11,675 bases of DNA, taken from NCBI GenBank assembly GCA_036506155.1, contig DASXSF010000094.1:1-11675 (forward strand), written 5' to 3'. Both the position numbers and the translations under genes were made by a program. This DNA is from DASXRA01 sp036506155. Its GTDB lineage: Bacteria > Actinomycetota > Actinomycetes > Mycobacteriales > Jatrophihabitantaceae. Positions 11,606 through 11,675 of this stretch are shown one piece after another. Under the pieces are notes generated by a model that did no database searches, had not been told where the DNA came from, and was given only the letters and a program-made list of their open reading frames with translations. Each line of letters begins with the position of its first letter. Positions within the stretch are counted from its first letter, which is position 1.

Positions 11606-11675
11606 CACCATTTCGGCAATGTCCGTAACAAGATCATGACCCTCGTTTGACCCTGAAACGGAACGTCACGGCCCG

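Noticed and set aside
11399..11611. Reverse reading frame with 'ELRGFEPLTPSMRTRCATGL'
   Set aside because: It is the antisense of tRNA-Ala, another recurrent spurious annotation.

Overview
This is a high-GC actinobacterial chromosome segment with no phage, IS or plasmid genes. The evidence is GC-rich third codon positions, TANNNT-type -10 boxes placed 6-7 nt before start codons, and a gene order matching the mycobacterial block Rv0991c-Rv0996 (FmdB-type chaperone, 5-FTHF cyclo-ligase, galU, moeA, rimJ, glpR/sepX-like). The genus cannot be fixed from sequence alone.

Layout. 1-283 (-) is the start of a PRC-barrel protein cut by the window edge. 475-547 (-) is tRNA-Arg(CCT). 619-2414 (-) is a secreted S53 (sedolisin) peptidase with an Ig-like and a C-terminal beta-rich domain. 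It is broken by an internal deletion plus frameshift. 2605-3141 (-) is a Ser/Thr/Pro-rich lipoprotein, divergent by 34 bp from the molybdenum-cofactor run moaC-mog-moaE (3176-4573, +). moaD (4629-4862, -) converges on that run and has no canonical start codon. Upstream of it is a helical protein built of 18-residue repeats with an antitoxin-like C-terminus. A small acidic/basic protein (5341-5556, +) converges on mscL (5582-5983, -), whose first membrane helix is garbled by two compensating frameshifts.

6118-7751 (-) holds a SAF/CpaB-like membrane protein, an FmdB/Ruc-type zinc-ribbon redox chaperone and 5-formyl-THF cyclo-ligase. The chaperone gene has a sigma-H/R-like promoter overlapping a CIRCE operator. 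A pair of DnaA-box-like sites sits before the SAF gene. 7770-11402 (+) is galU-moeA/glp-rimJ-glpR, followed by tRNA-Ala(CGC) and a clear terminator.

Together: MoaC, MoaD, MoaE, Mog and MoeA supply most steps of molybdopterin synthesis and metal insertion (moaA is not in the window). The MoeA copy sits two genes before a GlpR/SepX-type membrane protein, so it may also serve the gephyrin-like divisome role described in corynebacteria. The most notable signals are the composite stress promoter at 7166-7218, the AUC-start moaD, and three genes with lesions (S53 peptidase, mscL, moaD). The lesions could be genuine decay or assembly error. No clearly new multi-gene system was recognised.
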